The notes under the pieces are model-generated. The model saw nothing but the letters and a program-made list of their open reading frames with translations. It was not told the DNA's origin and did not search any database. A stretch of 64,000 nucleotides of DNA. Origin: Clostridium sp. CS001. Its GTDB lineage: Bacteria; Bacillota; Clostridia; Clostridiales; Clostridiaceae. Made by a program: the position numbers and the translations under genes. Shown piece by piece: positions 8,465 to 17,294 of this stretch (positions are counted from its first letter, which is position 1; each line of letters starts with the position of its first letter). The stretch is taken from positions 23,838-87,837 of the forward strand of contig NZ_JAIZZN010000016.1 in NCBI RefSeq assembly GCF_020443565.1, in the 5' to 3' direction.

Positions 8465-8932
8465 TTATCTCATATCTGGAAATCCTATTTGTCTAAGAAC
8501 CTCATATGTCATAATAGCTACTGTATTAGAAAGATTAAGTGATCTAGTTGAACTACTTACCATTGGTACTCTTATGCATCTTTCTGGATCACTATCTCGA
8601 ACACTATCTGGAAGTCCTGAAGATTCTCGTCCAAATATTATAAAATCACCTTTTTTATACTTTACGTCTGAATAAAACTTTGAACTTTTTGTTGTAGAAT
8701 AATAAAAGGTATCATCTTTATACTTCTCCCTAAGTGCTTCATAGGATTCATGAATTTCTACATCTAAATAAGGCCAGTAATCAAGCCCTGCTCTTTTAAG
8801 TTGTTTCTCATCTAAACTAAATCCTAGTGGCTTTATAAGGTGAAGCTTGCAGTCAGTTAGTACGCATGTTCTTCCTATATTCCCAGTGTTTTGTGGAATC
8901 TCGGGTTGAAATAAAACAATATTTAAATTCAC
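8465..8932 (-). CDS. trmL: tRNA (cytidine/uridine-2'-O-)-methyltransferase TrmL
   Basis: This SPOUT methyltransferase modifies the 2'-O of the wobble base of tRNA-Leu species. The 155-residue product has the opening NIVLFQPEIPQNTGNIGRTC and the C-terminal knot motifs IIFGRESSGLP and RCIRVPM...RSLNLSNTVAI, all standard. The start is GTG at 8930-8932, six bases behind GGAGG and matching the family N-terminus; longer in-frame starts would add unconserved residues. It follows the MutS-like gene by about 140 bases on the same strand. Nothing unusual. Confidence 0.95.
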   Translation of the reverse strand: MNLNIVLFQPEIPQNTGNIGRTCVLTDCKLHLIKPLGFSLDEKQLKRAGLDYWPYLDVEIHESYEALREKYKDDTFYYSTTKSSKFYSDVKYKKGDFIIFGRESSGLPDSVRDSDPERCIRVPMVSSSTRSLNLSNTVAIMTYEVLRQIGFPDMR

Positions 8933-9074
8933 AATTTTCCTCCTTGCCATCTTAACAATACAAAACAATTGATACTTGTATTGTTTCATGGAATAAATAC
9001 TTAAAATAATATTACCTCAATTGTTGCAAATAGTAAAGATACAGGAAGTTAACACTTCTCCTTGCGCTCTCAAT

Positions 9075-10637
9075 TTATAACAATTTCTCTATAATTTCAG
9101 CTCTTTTATATGAACTGTTTATTATTTCTTTTGGGTACCCCATATATTCTAAAAGCTTAATTGCATTTCTTGTTTTAGAGATCCCCTTTTTTATTTTATA
9201 ATCGAAGCTTAAGCCACTACTAGTGTCAACATTTTCACTGAAATAATAAAAATCATAATTCTCTTTTAAGATGTCAGTAAGCTCCCTATCATGGGTAGCT
9301 ACTATAGAAATAGTTTTACCATTATTCAGATATGTTAATATTTCTGCTGACATAGCAATTCTTTCTATTGGATTTGTCCCCCTAAATATTTCGTCTATAG
9401 GACAAAATACAGGAACATTCTTTTCTAAAGCTTTAATGATTCTAAGAATTGCTTCTACCTCTGCCATAAAGAAACTCTTTCCTTTTGTTAAGTCATCATT
9501 GGGGCTGATTGAGGAAACTATGTTAAAAAATGGTGCTTTGTACTCTTTAGCCAAAACAAAATAAAAACTTTGAGCCAAAATTATATTTACCCCCAGCATT
9601 CTTAAGAAAGTAGACTTCCCAGCCATATTTGTACCTGTAAGGACAATTCCATGATTTTCTATATTTATTGAATTCGAAACTGGGTTATCAATAATAGGAT
9701 GAATTCCATCAGTTATATTTAAAGCAATTTCCTTTATAAACTTAGGTTTAACACATTGATGATTTAAATTATGTTTATATGCCGAAATAGAAATTAGCGC
9801 TTCTAATTCACCAACTGTATAGTAAAGATCCATTAAAACTTCTTTTTCATGTTTGATCTTATCAGATATAGCATAATATGCACTTTCTTCTAATAGAAAA
9901 ATTACGGAAAGCGACTCAAATAATCCACCCCACATATTTACAACTCCTATTAATCTTGTGCCTCTTTCTATATCCTTTACTGATTTAAGTATCGCTGTTA
10001 TTTTATTCTTATAATAAATAATTTCTTTATCATTTATACTAACTATTTTTCTAGCTGCCTTTATATTTTTTCTTAAATAAAATATACCATTAGACTTAAT
10101 ATCCTTTACTTCTCTAGTATTTATAAGCATATTAATAGAACTTAATGCAACTATTCCTAACATAAATTTCACATTTACAAATATTGAAAGAAGAATTGCT
10201 ACTAATGGTAATACCTTACCAAGAAAAGTATATATGTAGTATTTAGCTTTATTTATAGTAAGGTCATTCTCCATCATATCCAAAAAGCAATTTTTAGAAT
10301 CAGTATTTAAATCAAAAAAGATACATTGAAGATTTTCCCTAAGCTTACTGTTATCTTTAAATACCTGTATTAGTTTTCCTCTTTCTTTTAACTTTTCTTC
10401 CTCCATTAAAGGGTTTCTAAGCATTGAATATAAAGCCGCTTCCCCCGGACTGCTATATGTTCTATCTAGCTTTGTATACACCTTATTCATATCTAAATCG
10501 TCCCAAGTTTGATTGTCTAAAGTGTAATCACTTTTTTTACTCATATCAAATAACTTCTTAATCCTGTCAAAATTTCTTACTTTATCTATATCCCCGCTAT
10601 AATCATTTCTTATTGATCTCAAAAACCTTCTGCTCAT
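9075..10637 (-). CDS. MutS-like ATPase with an internal membrane segment
   Basis: 520 residues. The C-terminal half is the MutS ATPase domain, with Walker A GTNMAGKSTFLRMLG, the PNDDLTKGKSFFMAE region, Walker B CPIDEIFRGTN and the VATHDREL motif. The N-terminal half lacks the mismatch-recognition domain and instead has two hydrophobic stretches, near residues 135-170 (VLPLVAILLSIFVNV and LGIVALSSINMLI), that could anchor it in the membrane. This is the MutS-related membrane ATPase family of Firmicutes, not the repair protein MutS or MutS2. No Smr nuclease domain is visible. Function unknown; membrane tethering of a DNA-sliding-clamp ATPase would be unusual for mismatch repair. Confidence 0.85.
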   Translation of the reverse strand: MSRRFLRSIRNDYSGDIDKVRNFDRIKKLFDMSKKSDYTLDNQTWDDLDMNKVYTKLDRTYSSPGEAALYSMLRNPLMEEEKLKERGKLIQVFKDNSKLRENLQCIFFDLNTDSKNCFLDMMENDLTINKAKYYIYTFLGKVLPLVAILLSIFVNVKFMLGIVALSSINMLINTREVKDIKSNGIFYLRKNIKAARKIVSINDKEIIYYKNKITAILKSVKDIERGTRLIGVVNMWGGLFESLSVIFLLEESAYYAISDKIKHEKEVLMDLYYTVGELEALISISAYKHNLNHQCVKPKFIKEIALNITDGIHPIIDNPVSNSINIENHGIVLTGTNMAGKSTFLRMLGVNIILAQSFYFVLAKEYKAPFFNIVSSISPNDDLTKGKSFFMAEVEAILRIIKALEKNVPVFCPIDEIFRGTNPIERIAMSAEILTYLNNGKTISIVATHDRELTDILKENYDFYYFSENVDTSSGLSFDYKIKKGISKTRNAIKLLEYMGYPKEIINSSYKRAEIIEKLL

Positions 10638-10722
10638 AGTTAATTACCCCTTAAGTTATTTAAAGTTATATCCTTATCTCTATTACATTATACCAACTTA
10701 CGTGGATTATACCCAGTGTTTA

Positions 10723-11202
10723 TTATGGGTTCTGTTTCCGTACTCCAAACCACATAACAATTGTAGGAATAAACGAAGATACTAAAAATACATATGCATT
10801 ATTAATTTCAGATTCATATATTAGAAAAAAAGAATATCCATTATACATATTATAACGCTCCCACAAATGAGAGTTTAATAAAATATTGCTCGGACCTATC
10901 CTATCACCATTAAATGCAACTGCCCAAAGTACTATTCCTACTATTCCAGTTAAGCTAACCGATAATAAATTTTTATATTTGCTTCCTTGATTAGTTAAGC
11001 GTTTTCCTGCCAACGAATAGTATAAGTAAACTGCTACAACAATAATAATAACAGATATAAACATCATACTATAATGATATTTATTCGCAGCCTCCTCAGA
11101 TGCCCACTTTGGTTGTCCCATAATGAAGAAAAAAAATATAATCAAAGAAGGTATACTTATTGCTATATGTATCAAAAGTGACTTCAGATTATTTTTAATC
11201 AA
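10723..11202 (-). CDS. Four-helix membrane protein of unknown function
   Basis: 159 residues with about four hydrophobic helices: near 10-30 (IAISIPSLIIFFFFIMG), 45-65 (MMFISVIIIVVAVYLYYSL), 82-98 (VSLTGIVGIVLWAVAF) and 135-150 (AYVFLVSSFIPTIVMWFG). I do not recognise the family. The start is TTG at 11200-11202 behind GGGGCG. It follows a 34-codon membrane peptide gene by 33 bases on the same strand, so the two probably form one transcript. Confidence 0.6.
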   Translation of the reverse strand: MIKNNLKSLLIHIAISIPSLIIFFFFIMGQPKWASEEAANKYHYSMMFISVIIIVVAVYLYYSLAGKRLTNQGSKYKNLLSVSLTGIVGIVLWAVAFNGDRIGPSNILLNSHLWERYNMYNGYSFFLIYESEINNAYVFLVSSFIPTIVMWFGVRKQNP

Positions 11203-11235
11203 AAATTTCGCCCCTTTATTCCATATTATGAAATT

Positions 11236-11340
11236 TTATTTTATAAACATAGATAATATCCATAAAGTTAATCCAATCACTCCCAATAGTTTTACAAATG
11301 ATACATTTTTATATTTTATTATCCGCATTTTACTTTTCAT
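11236..11340 (-). CDS. Small single-helix membrane peptide (34 residues)
   Basis: An ATG at 11338-11340 is preceded by AAGGGGTG at good spacing and opens a 34-codon frame. The product is basic at the N-terminus (MKSKMRIIKYKN), followed by a hydrophobic run, VKLLGVIGLTLWILSMF, ending in IK. The basic-then-hydrophobic plan, good ribosome site and position just ahead of another membrane gene favour a real small protein. Function unknown. Confidence 0.5.
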   Translation of the reverse strand: MKSKMRIIKYKNVSFVKLLGVIGLTLWILSMFIK

Positions 11341-11622
11341 ATTTTCACCCCTTTTTTTATTATACTCTTCTGCTTCTTGCTTATTTACAACCTATAAAAT
11401 TATACACAATACACTATTTACGTTTACTTTGCTAAGGTTTGATTGAAGAATTTAAAGACTATATATTTTTTCTTGTATTATGATAACAAAAGTATATATT
11501 GAGCAGAATTCTTTCCCTTCGCCTTAGTAATTCTTAATTCATTTTATTTGTAGATACGTTAATAAAAGTACTCTTAAATACCATCTCTATCTCTACTGAT
11601 ATCGTTCCTGAATGCACATAAT

Positions 11623-11691
11623 GTAGGTTTGAAATTTCTCCGCAGTGACTTGCAATACGAAGCGAAGGGACTATTGAAATTTCAAACTTAC
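11623..11691 (-). repeat. R1 structured repeat, copy a (behind HAD gene)
   Basis: The outer arms (GTAGGTTTGAAATTTC and GAAATTTCAAACTTAC) pair over 16 positions with one mismatch. They enclose the family core TCTCCGCAGTGACTTGCAAT...GAAGCG. The element ends four bases from the stop codon of the preceding minus-strand gene. No T-run follows. The rest of the gap, 11341-11622, shows no gene or clear signal. Confidence 0.7.
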
Positions 11692-11695
11692 CCCA

Positions 11696-12523
11696 TTATA
11701 CTTCTAACACAAACTTTTCAATAACCCTTGCTACCCCGTCACAATTATTACTTTCAGTAATATATTGTGCAGCCGCCTTTACCTCTTCATCTGCATTTCC
11801 CATAGCAACTCCAAGTCCCGCAAACTTAATCATAGACAAGTCGTTTTCACTATCCCCTATACAAATGATCTGTTCCCTAGTTATTCCATAAAAATTCGCT
11901 AAAATTTCAACTGCATTTCCCTTTGAAACACACTTATTCATTGCCTCAAAATTATTAAAGCGAGAACTTACTACTTCAAACTCATCCATATTCCTTAGCG
12001 ATGCCTTTATTTCCTTTATTTTTTCTATGTTTTCATCTACTCCTATACCTTTGAAAATTTCATTTTCATAAGTCTTAAACACCTCATCCCAATCTTTCAC
12101 CACCACTATTTTAACTTGCTTATCCTTTGGCAGTGTTTTATTGACTTCTACATAGAAGGAAGAGGAATATACCAATTTCTCTGTAAAAACAGTATCACTG
12201 GTATAATAGTGAGGATATATATCATGTTTCCTAAACATAGCTAGAAGTTTCTTGCATTTTTCCACTCCTAAAGTAGCTTTATAAACTACCTCACCTTTGT
12301 CCTTCTCCATAATAAAAGCACCATTGGAAGCTATTACTGGTGACTTTACTCCCAAAATCTCCGAGAAAAAATCAGCTGAGGTAAAGATTCTTCCCGTACA
12401 CACTGCAATTCTCACTCCTTTTTCATAAGCAAGCCTTATAGCTTTAATATTTTCCTCACTAACAATCTTTTTATCATTTAGCAAAGTACCATCCATATCT
12501 ATACATATTAATTTGTATTCCAT
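11696..12523 (-). CDS. Cof-type HAD-superfamily phosphatase
   Basis: Cytoplasmic sugar-phosphate-type hydrolase of 275 residues. Motif I is ICIDMDGTLLND with nucleophile Asp9 and acid Asp11; motif II is in VCTGR; motif IV is GDSENDLSMIKFAGLGVAMGNA. A C2-type cap lies between them, as in Cof/YidA enzymes. I start it at the ATG at 12521-12523 behind GAGGAG; the upstream in-frame extension contains the ribosome site itself. The substrate cannot be assigned from sequence. It follows the transglutaminase operon's convergent side with no obvious functional link, and repeat R1a begins four bases after its stop. Confidence 0.92.
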   Translation of the reverse strand: MEYKLICIDMDGTLLNDKKIVSEENIKAIRLAYEKGVRIAVCTGRIFTSADFFSEILGVKSPVIASNGAFIMEKDKGEVVYKATLGVEKCKKLLAMFRKHDIYPHYYTSDTVFTEKLVYSSSFYVEVNKTLPKDKQVKIVVVKDWDEVFKTYENEIFKGIGVDENIEKIKEIKASLRNMDEFEVVSSRFNNFEAMNKCVSKGNAVEILANFYGITREQIICIGDSENDLSMIKFAGLGVAMGNADEEVKAAAQYITESNNCDGVARVIEKFVLEV

Positions 12524-12604
12524 ATATTTTTCTCCTCTTCTTAAGTTTTTTAGTTTAGTATATGTTACTTTAAAATACACTTTCCTACCTAATTGGTACT
12601 TAGT

Positions 12605-14956
12605 TTACTCATTTTCACCTAGGTATTTATTTAGCAAATACCCAGTTCTTCCTTGATATTGTTTTAAGTATTCTTCTAAAAATTTATAGTATTCTTTATT
12701 ATTTAGTGATGCTACTGAATGTCTGCCATAGAATTCTTCATAAGCCCCCTGAACTAAGATTTCCATTGTTGCTCTCAATGTAGAGTCTTGTATTCCTTGC
12801 ACAAACTCTAAGTCACCTTGATATTCTGCTTTAACTATATTAATAGTAGCTAATCTATAGAGGTAATAATTATATAGTGGTGCTATTTCCTTACATTCAA
12901 ATAACTTATTTTGCTTTTTTACCACCTGCATGATTCTAATTAAAATAAATAATATAATTGTAGTTAATATCTTTATCTCATTAATTTGCTTATCTGAAAG
13001 TAATTTTGACTTAACTATATCACTTTTATTTGCTAGCTCTATGTCTTCTTTTTCATCTTTGGGTTTACGGATTTTATTTGTCTCCACCTCACCACTAGTG
13101 ACAAAGTTTTTTTGAGCTTCGCGAAGTTCTTCTAATTTCCTTTGTAATTCTTCTGATGCGGTGGGCGATGCATCCGCTACGGTCCACATATTTGAATATG
13201 CTGAAGTTCCAAGCAATACTTCACACCAAGCATGAGCATCAGCGTTAGTCACACTATATAATGCGCCTCTTTCCTCTCTCTTGATTGGAGTTTTAAATCC
13301 CTCTACATACCTTGCTGGCACTCCTGCAATTCTACACATTACTGTCATTGCTGTATTAAAATAAGTACAATATCCCTTTTTCTCCTTAAATAAAAAATAA
13401 TCAATGAATTCATCACCTTCAGGCACTACAGCAACCTGCATATCATAAACATAATTTTTAGTTAAGTAATTCTTAATATCCAGTACCTTCCCTATGCTAT
13501 TTTGAGAGTTTTTTGTTATTTCGTAAACTAAGTCATATATCCTATCTGAAATATTTTCTGGAACTTGCAAATACTCACTATATTCTTTTACCATTTCAAT
13601 ATCTTCACCTTTTGTAGCTTCAAATCTATCTTCCTTACTAGCAACACCATGTAAAATTCTAGGTTTTGGCTGCAATAAATAATCCATCGGCACCCGGTCT
13701 TCAGTTCTTAAGAATTCACCTTCTACTAAAACCCTTTCTACGCTCTTCTTTTCAAATTCTCGCACATTTTCAATAGTATCCATTAGGTTTTCATATTCAT
13801 AAAAGTCTACATTATATTCTTTTAAAACTAATTTCCCACTTAAAACTGTTGGAATTTCATCGCAAAACAATGTTCCTTCCACCCCCGATACAGCAAATGT
13901 ATTGTTAGGTACAAATATTGTATTGGTTTTGAATTTTGTGTAAGGGTATATGGTGATTGTATTTTCCCTTCTATTCATAACCTCTCCATGCTCTATATTG
14001 CCTATATATTTACCACTTAGTGTTTTAGAATAATTCTCATTAGCTTTACTCCACTTACCGCCATCATAAAAATCATTAACATTACCCTTTAGATAATACG
14101 GCTTATCACTTTTCACTTTAAAAACTTCCTGATAATTTATAGAAATAGGACCACCTAATTTTTTTTCATTACCTTTATAACCGGAATTAGACAAATCATA
14201 TTTACCTTTACTATCTGGGAATGTTTCAGATGCAAACTCATTGTTGAAATAATTATTAAAGGAAGTAAAGCCTTTCCCTTTATATTCCTGTGGTAATATA
14301 ACTGTTAATTTAGCAATTATCAATGACACTGCAACTCCATAAATTAAAATATAGCTAAAGTTTAAAGATATCTTTACTCCTTGATCCTTGTATTCCCTAA
14401 TCTTTTTTATGTAGGCCATAATAATAAACGTAAATAAAGAGATAAAAATATATGCAAATAGATAATCTTTAACCACTGCATAAGAACTAGAAAACCATAG
14501 TGAAATAACCACTGCAAGAGATATCATTAATATGAATTTCTTAGCAAATCTAAATGTTATCCACAAAATCAAAGTAGTAATTAAAGGAATTATTAACATA
14601 ACTATGATTTTATATTGATAAAAATAAGTAATATCTCCTTTGTATATAAGATCATTTAAAACAATAATATTGTTCACAACGTAGTTGTGGAACATTCTAT
14701 TTACAGCTTCTGCTTTCTTAATATATAAAACAGACCCCGCACTACATATTCCAATTGTAAAAAAAAATCTATAAGCTCCTTTTCTAAGTACATAATTATA
14801 AAACCAATAAATTAAAATACCTATTAAAAATAATAAACCGGTAAGTTTATAATCAAAATTCTTAATTTTCATACCTTTTTCTAAAAGTATTAAAATAAAA
14901 TTAAAATTTATGCAGATTAGAACTATATATATGAGTTTTTCCTTTATCCACCTCAC
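12605..14956 (-). CDS. Membrane transglutaminase-like protein (TgpA/DUF3488 type)
   Basis: 783 residues. The N-terminal quarter has about seven membrane helices, followed by a large extracytoplasmic part with a transglutaminase core. The catalytic triad is Cys in KKGYCTYFNTAM (about residue 529), His in NADAHAWCEV and Asp in WTVADASPT. A final membrane helix (ILTTIILFILIRIMQVV) precedes a cytoplasmic tail. The start is GTG at 14954-14956. It lies four bases behind the DUF58 gene, forming a MoxR-DUF58-transglutaminase operon seen widely in bacteria. Role unknown; cell-envelope protein processing or cross-linking is likely. Confidence 0.9.
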   Translation of the reverse strand: MRWIKEKLIYIVLICINFNFILILLEKGMKIKNFDYKLTGLLFLIGILIYWFYNYVLRKGAYRFFFTIGICSAGSVLYIKKAEAVNRMFHNYVVNNIIVLNDLIYKGDITYFYQYKIIVMLIIPLITTLILWITFRFAKKFILMISLAVVISLWFSSSYAVVKDYLFAYIFISLFTFIIMAYIKKIREYKDQGVKISLNFSYILIYGVAVSLIIAKLTVILPQEYKGKGFTSFNNYFNNEFASETFPDSKGKYDLSNSGYKGNEKKLGGPISINYQEVFKVKSDKPYYLKGNVNDFYDGGKWSKANENYSKTLSGKYIGNIEHGEVMNRRENTITIYPYTKFKTNTIFVPNNTFAVSGVEGTLFCDEIPTVLSGKLVLKEYNVDFYEYENLMDTIENVREFEKKSVERVLVEGEFLRTEDRVPMDYLLQPKPRILHGVASKEDRFEATKGEDIEMVKEYSEYLQVPENISDRIYDLVYEITKNSQNSIGKVLDIKNYLTKNYVYDMQVAVVPEGDEFIDYFLFKEKKGYCTYFNTAMTVMCRIAGVPARYVEGFKTPIKREERGALYSVTNADAHAWCEVLLGTSAYSNMWTVADASPTASEELQRKLEELREAQKNFVTSGEVETNKIRKPKDEKEDIELANKSDIVKSKLLSDKQINEIKILTTIILFILIRIMQVVKKQNKLFECKEIAPLYNYYLYRLATINIVKAEYQGDLEFVQGIQDSTLRATMEILVQGAYEEFYGRHSVASLNNKEYYKFLEEYLKQYQGRTGYLLNKYLGENE

Positions 14957-14960
14957 TTCT

Positions 14961-16121
14961 TCACCTTCCCTCTATGATTTCCTTAAAACGAATGCATTCT
15001 ATTCCTAGATTTTTAAGAAGATTAATATTTTCAGATTCATGTAAGGAATTTCCATGGTAAAACAAATTGATCTTATATCCCATTTTCTTTAAATTCATAA
15101 GGGTATCCCTTAAGTTATCATCTATAGTTATACTTATAACTCCTATCCAATTTCCCTTAGGTATGTGTCTTAAATTTAGTTTTATAAAGTTAGAAAAATC
15201 CGTGGTAGCATCACTTTTAGACTTTAAAAAGTACTCCATAACTCCTGTAAAGTCATCTTTAAATTCCACTTCTATATTCTTTTGTTCTTTGGCATGTATA
15301 AATAATCTGGTTTTAATTCTAGCATTCATCATGTACTTAGTTAAAGATACAGAAAAATCAACCATATCTTCCTCTATAATTTCACTTACATCATTACGCA
15401 AATTATTGTTATGCATATTAACGAGTAGATTACATTCCTTCCCAGAAATTGAATCAAAATTCTTTACATACATCTCTCCGTGTTTAGCGCTTAATTTCCA
15501 ATGTACTTTTTTAAGATTGTCCCCTACATTATACTTTCTTATGTCCTTAATTAATGTAAAATCATCAATTCCGCTTTTGCTATTAATGAGATTTTCATAA
15601 CTATGGCGTCCAGTTAAGTTTACATCACTTAAATCGTATACTTTTGGATATACTATTATCTTTAGTTTATTATAAATATTTTTTCTAGATTTAAAAATAT
15701 TAAACAAGTCATTGGTTTCAATTGATATATGTCCAAAATCATAAACTCCTCTTTTTTTAAAAAAAATTTTGGTAGTAATCCACTTGTTATTGTTAAGTCC
15801 TAAAAAAACCAAATCACCTTGATAGCCATCTATTAACTGAGAAAGCACCTTACTTTTAACGTAAACATATGGGATTGGTATTAATCCTAAATTTTCTACT
15901 ATAATTGAAATACTTGTACTATCAGAAACATTATAAAACCTACTGTCATATTTGAATTTAGCATGTATATTCTTGTTAGCTATATGCATATAACACATTC
16001 CCAGTACTATAGTAATTAAAACCATATAAAATATTGAATAGGGCAGATTACCTCCCGATACATAAGCAAATCCAAAAGCCACTATGCTCAGGAATACAAT
16101 TTTTTTATTTACCTTAATCAT
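14961..16121 (-). CDS. DUF58 domain protein
   Basis: 386 residues. Two N-terminal membrane helices (residues 8-45) are followed by a beta-rich region and the DUF58 signature, a von Willebrand A-like fold, visible as DFTLIKDIRKYNVGDNLKKVHWKLSAK, which contains the family's W-K block. This family always travels with MoxR ATPases. It is one base from the MoxR gene upstream and four bases from the transglutaminase gene downstream. The ATG follows an AGGTGAAG site. Likely a MoxR partner whose metal-binding face is remodelled by the ATPase (inference from the family). Confidence 0.92.
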   Translation of the reverse strand: MIKVNKKIVFLSIVAFGFAYVSGGNLPYSIFYMVLITIVLGMCYMHIANKNIHAKFKYDSRFYNVSDSTSISIIVENLGLIPIPYVYVKSKVLSQLIDGYQGDLVFLGLNNNKWITTKIFFKKRGVYDFGHISIETNDLFNIFKSRKNIYNKLKIIVYPKVYDLSDVNLTGRHSYENLINSKSGIDDFTLIKDIRKYNVGDNLKKVHWKLSAKHGEMYVKNFDSISGKECNLLVNMHNNNLRNDVSEIIEEDMVDFSVSLTKYMMNARIKTRLFIHAKEQKNIEVEFKDDFTGVMEYFLKSKSDATTDFSNFIKLNLRHIPKGNWIGVISITIDDNLRDTLMNLKKMGYKINLFYHGNSLHESENINLLKNLGIECIRFKEIIEGR

Positions 16122-16122
16122 A

Positions 16123-17064
16123 CTACTTCACCTTAGGAACTTGAATTGTTCTTAAGATATCTGAAATCACTTGCTGTGTAGTATAATTGTTAGCCCTAGC
16201 TGATGAAGTTAAAGTAATTCTATGACTTAACACAATTGTCACATTTGTCTTTATATCTTCTGGTATAACATAATCACGTCCATTTATCATTGCAGTTGCT
16301 TGTGCCACTCTTTGTAGCGCTAAGGATGCCCTTATGCTTCCCCCTAGGAGTATAAAACTATTATTCCTAGTTGCACTAACTATTTTTACTATGTATTCAT
16401 TTAATTCCTTCTCCACATGTATATCTCTTACTCTTTTCTGAAGGTAAATAATATCCTCATCCGTGGCAACCGGTTTTATTTCTTCAATAGGATTACTTTG
16501 TCTATATAAATCTAGTATGTCTACCTCAGCCTCTGAATGAGGATATCCTATATTTACTTTAATCATAAATCTATCTAGTTGTGCTTCTGGCAATGAGAAA
16601 GTCCCTTCGTATTCTATAGGATTCTCCGTTGCCAGAACTAAAAAAGGCTCTCTTAATTTATATGTAATTCCAGCCTCTGAAATTTGCTTTTCTTCCATTG
16701 CTTCAAGTAATGCAGACTGTGTTTTAGGCGATGTCCTATTTATCTCATCCGCTAGTATTATATTGGAAAATATAGGACCTTTGTTAAACTCAAATTCCTT
16801 GGTTTTTTGACTATATATAGATACTCCAAGAATATCTGAAGGTAAAAGATCAGGTGTAAATTGAATTCTACTATAAGACAAACTTAATGATTTTGCTAAG
16901 GCTTTTATAAGTGTGGTTTTTCCTACCCCAGGAACATCCTCAATTAAAATATGACCATTAGCTAATATTCCTTTTAGAATATTATAAATTTCAACTCGCT
17001 TCCCCAATATAACTTTCTCCATGTTACATGCAATTCTTTCAATTAATTCCACTTCCTTTATCAT
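16123..17064 (-). CDS. MoxR family AAA+ ATPase
   Basis: 313 residues. Walker A is EDVPGVGKTTLIKALAKSL, Walker B IILADEINRTSPKTQSALLEAMEE, sensor 1 LATENPIEYEGTFSLPEAQLDRF, plus the C-terminal lid with GGSIRASLAL. All ATPase residues are intact. MoxR proteins act as chaperones maturing partner complexes that contain vWA or DUF58 proteins. First gene of the three-gene operon; a GAGGGGG site precedes the ATG. No special regulatory sequence is evident upstream, apart from an AT-rich gap to the VanW terminator. Confidence 0.95.
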   Translation of the reverse strand: MIKEVELIERIACNMEKVILGKRVEIYNILKGILANGHILIEDVPGVGKTTLIKALAKSLSLSYSRIQFTPDLLPSDILGVSIYSQKTKEFEFNKGPIFSNIILADEINRTSPKTQSALLEAMEEKQISEAGITYKLREPFLVLATENPIEYEGTFSLPEAQLDRFMIKVNIGYPHSEAEVDILDLYRQSNPIEEIKPVATDEDIIYLQKRVRDIHVEKELNEYIVKIVSATRNNSFILLGGSIRASLALQRVAQATAMINGRDYVIPEDIKTNVTIVLSHRITLTSSARANNYTTQQVISDILRTIQVPKVK

Positions 17065-17245
17065 GATATATCCCCCTCATTATACTTTAGATTATTAACA
17101 CCGTATCAGTATGATATTTTATAATATCATATTATTCATTATTTATCCATTAATTCAATTATTAACTTACTACTCCACTGCAATAATACGTTGCAATTTT
17201 CAAATTAAATCATCATTTAGATCACTTATAAAAGTATTGTAATAG

Positions 17246-17285
17246 TAAAAAAACATAACGCTAATTAAAGCGTTATGTTTTTTTA
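17246..17285. terminator. Bidirectional terminator behind VanW gene
   Basis: AAACATAACGCT and AGCGTTATGTTT form a 12-bp stem with A-runs and T-runs on either side. It ends the VanW transcript on the minus strand. Confidence 0.9.
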
Positions 17286-17294
17286 TCATATTTA

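Noticed and set aside
9075..10637. Calling the gene mutS or mutS2
   Set aside because: The mismatch-recognition and Smr domains are missing and membrane helices are present.
11623..11691. R1a as an ordinary intrinsic terminator
   Set aside because: The stem has a 37-base loop with a conserved core and no T-run on the side where transcription would end.
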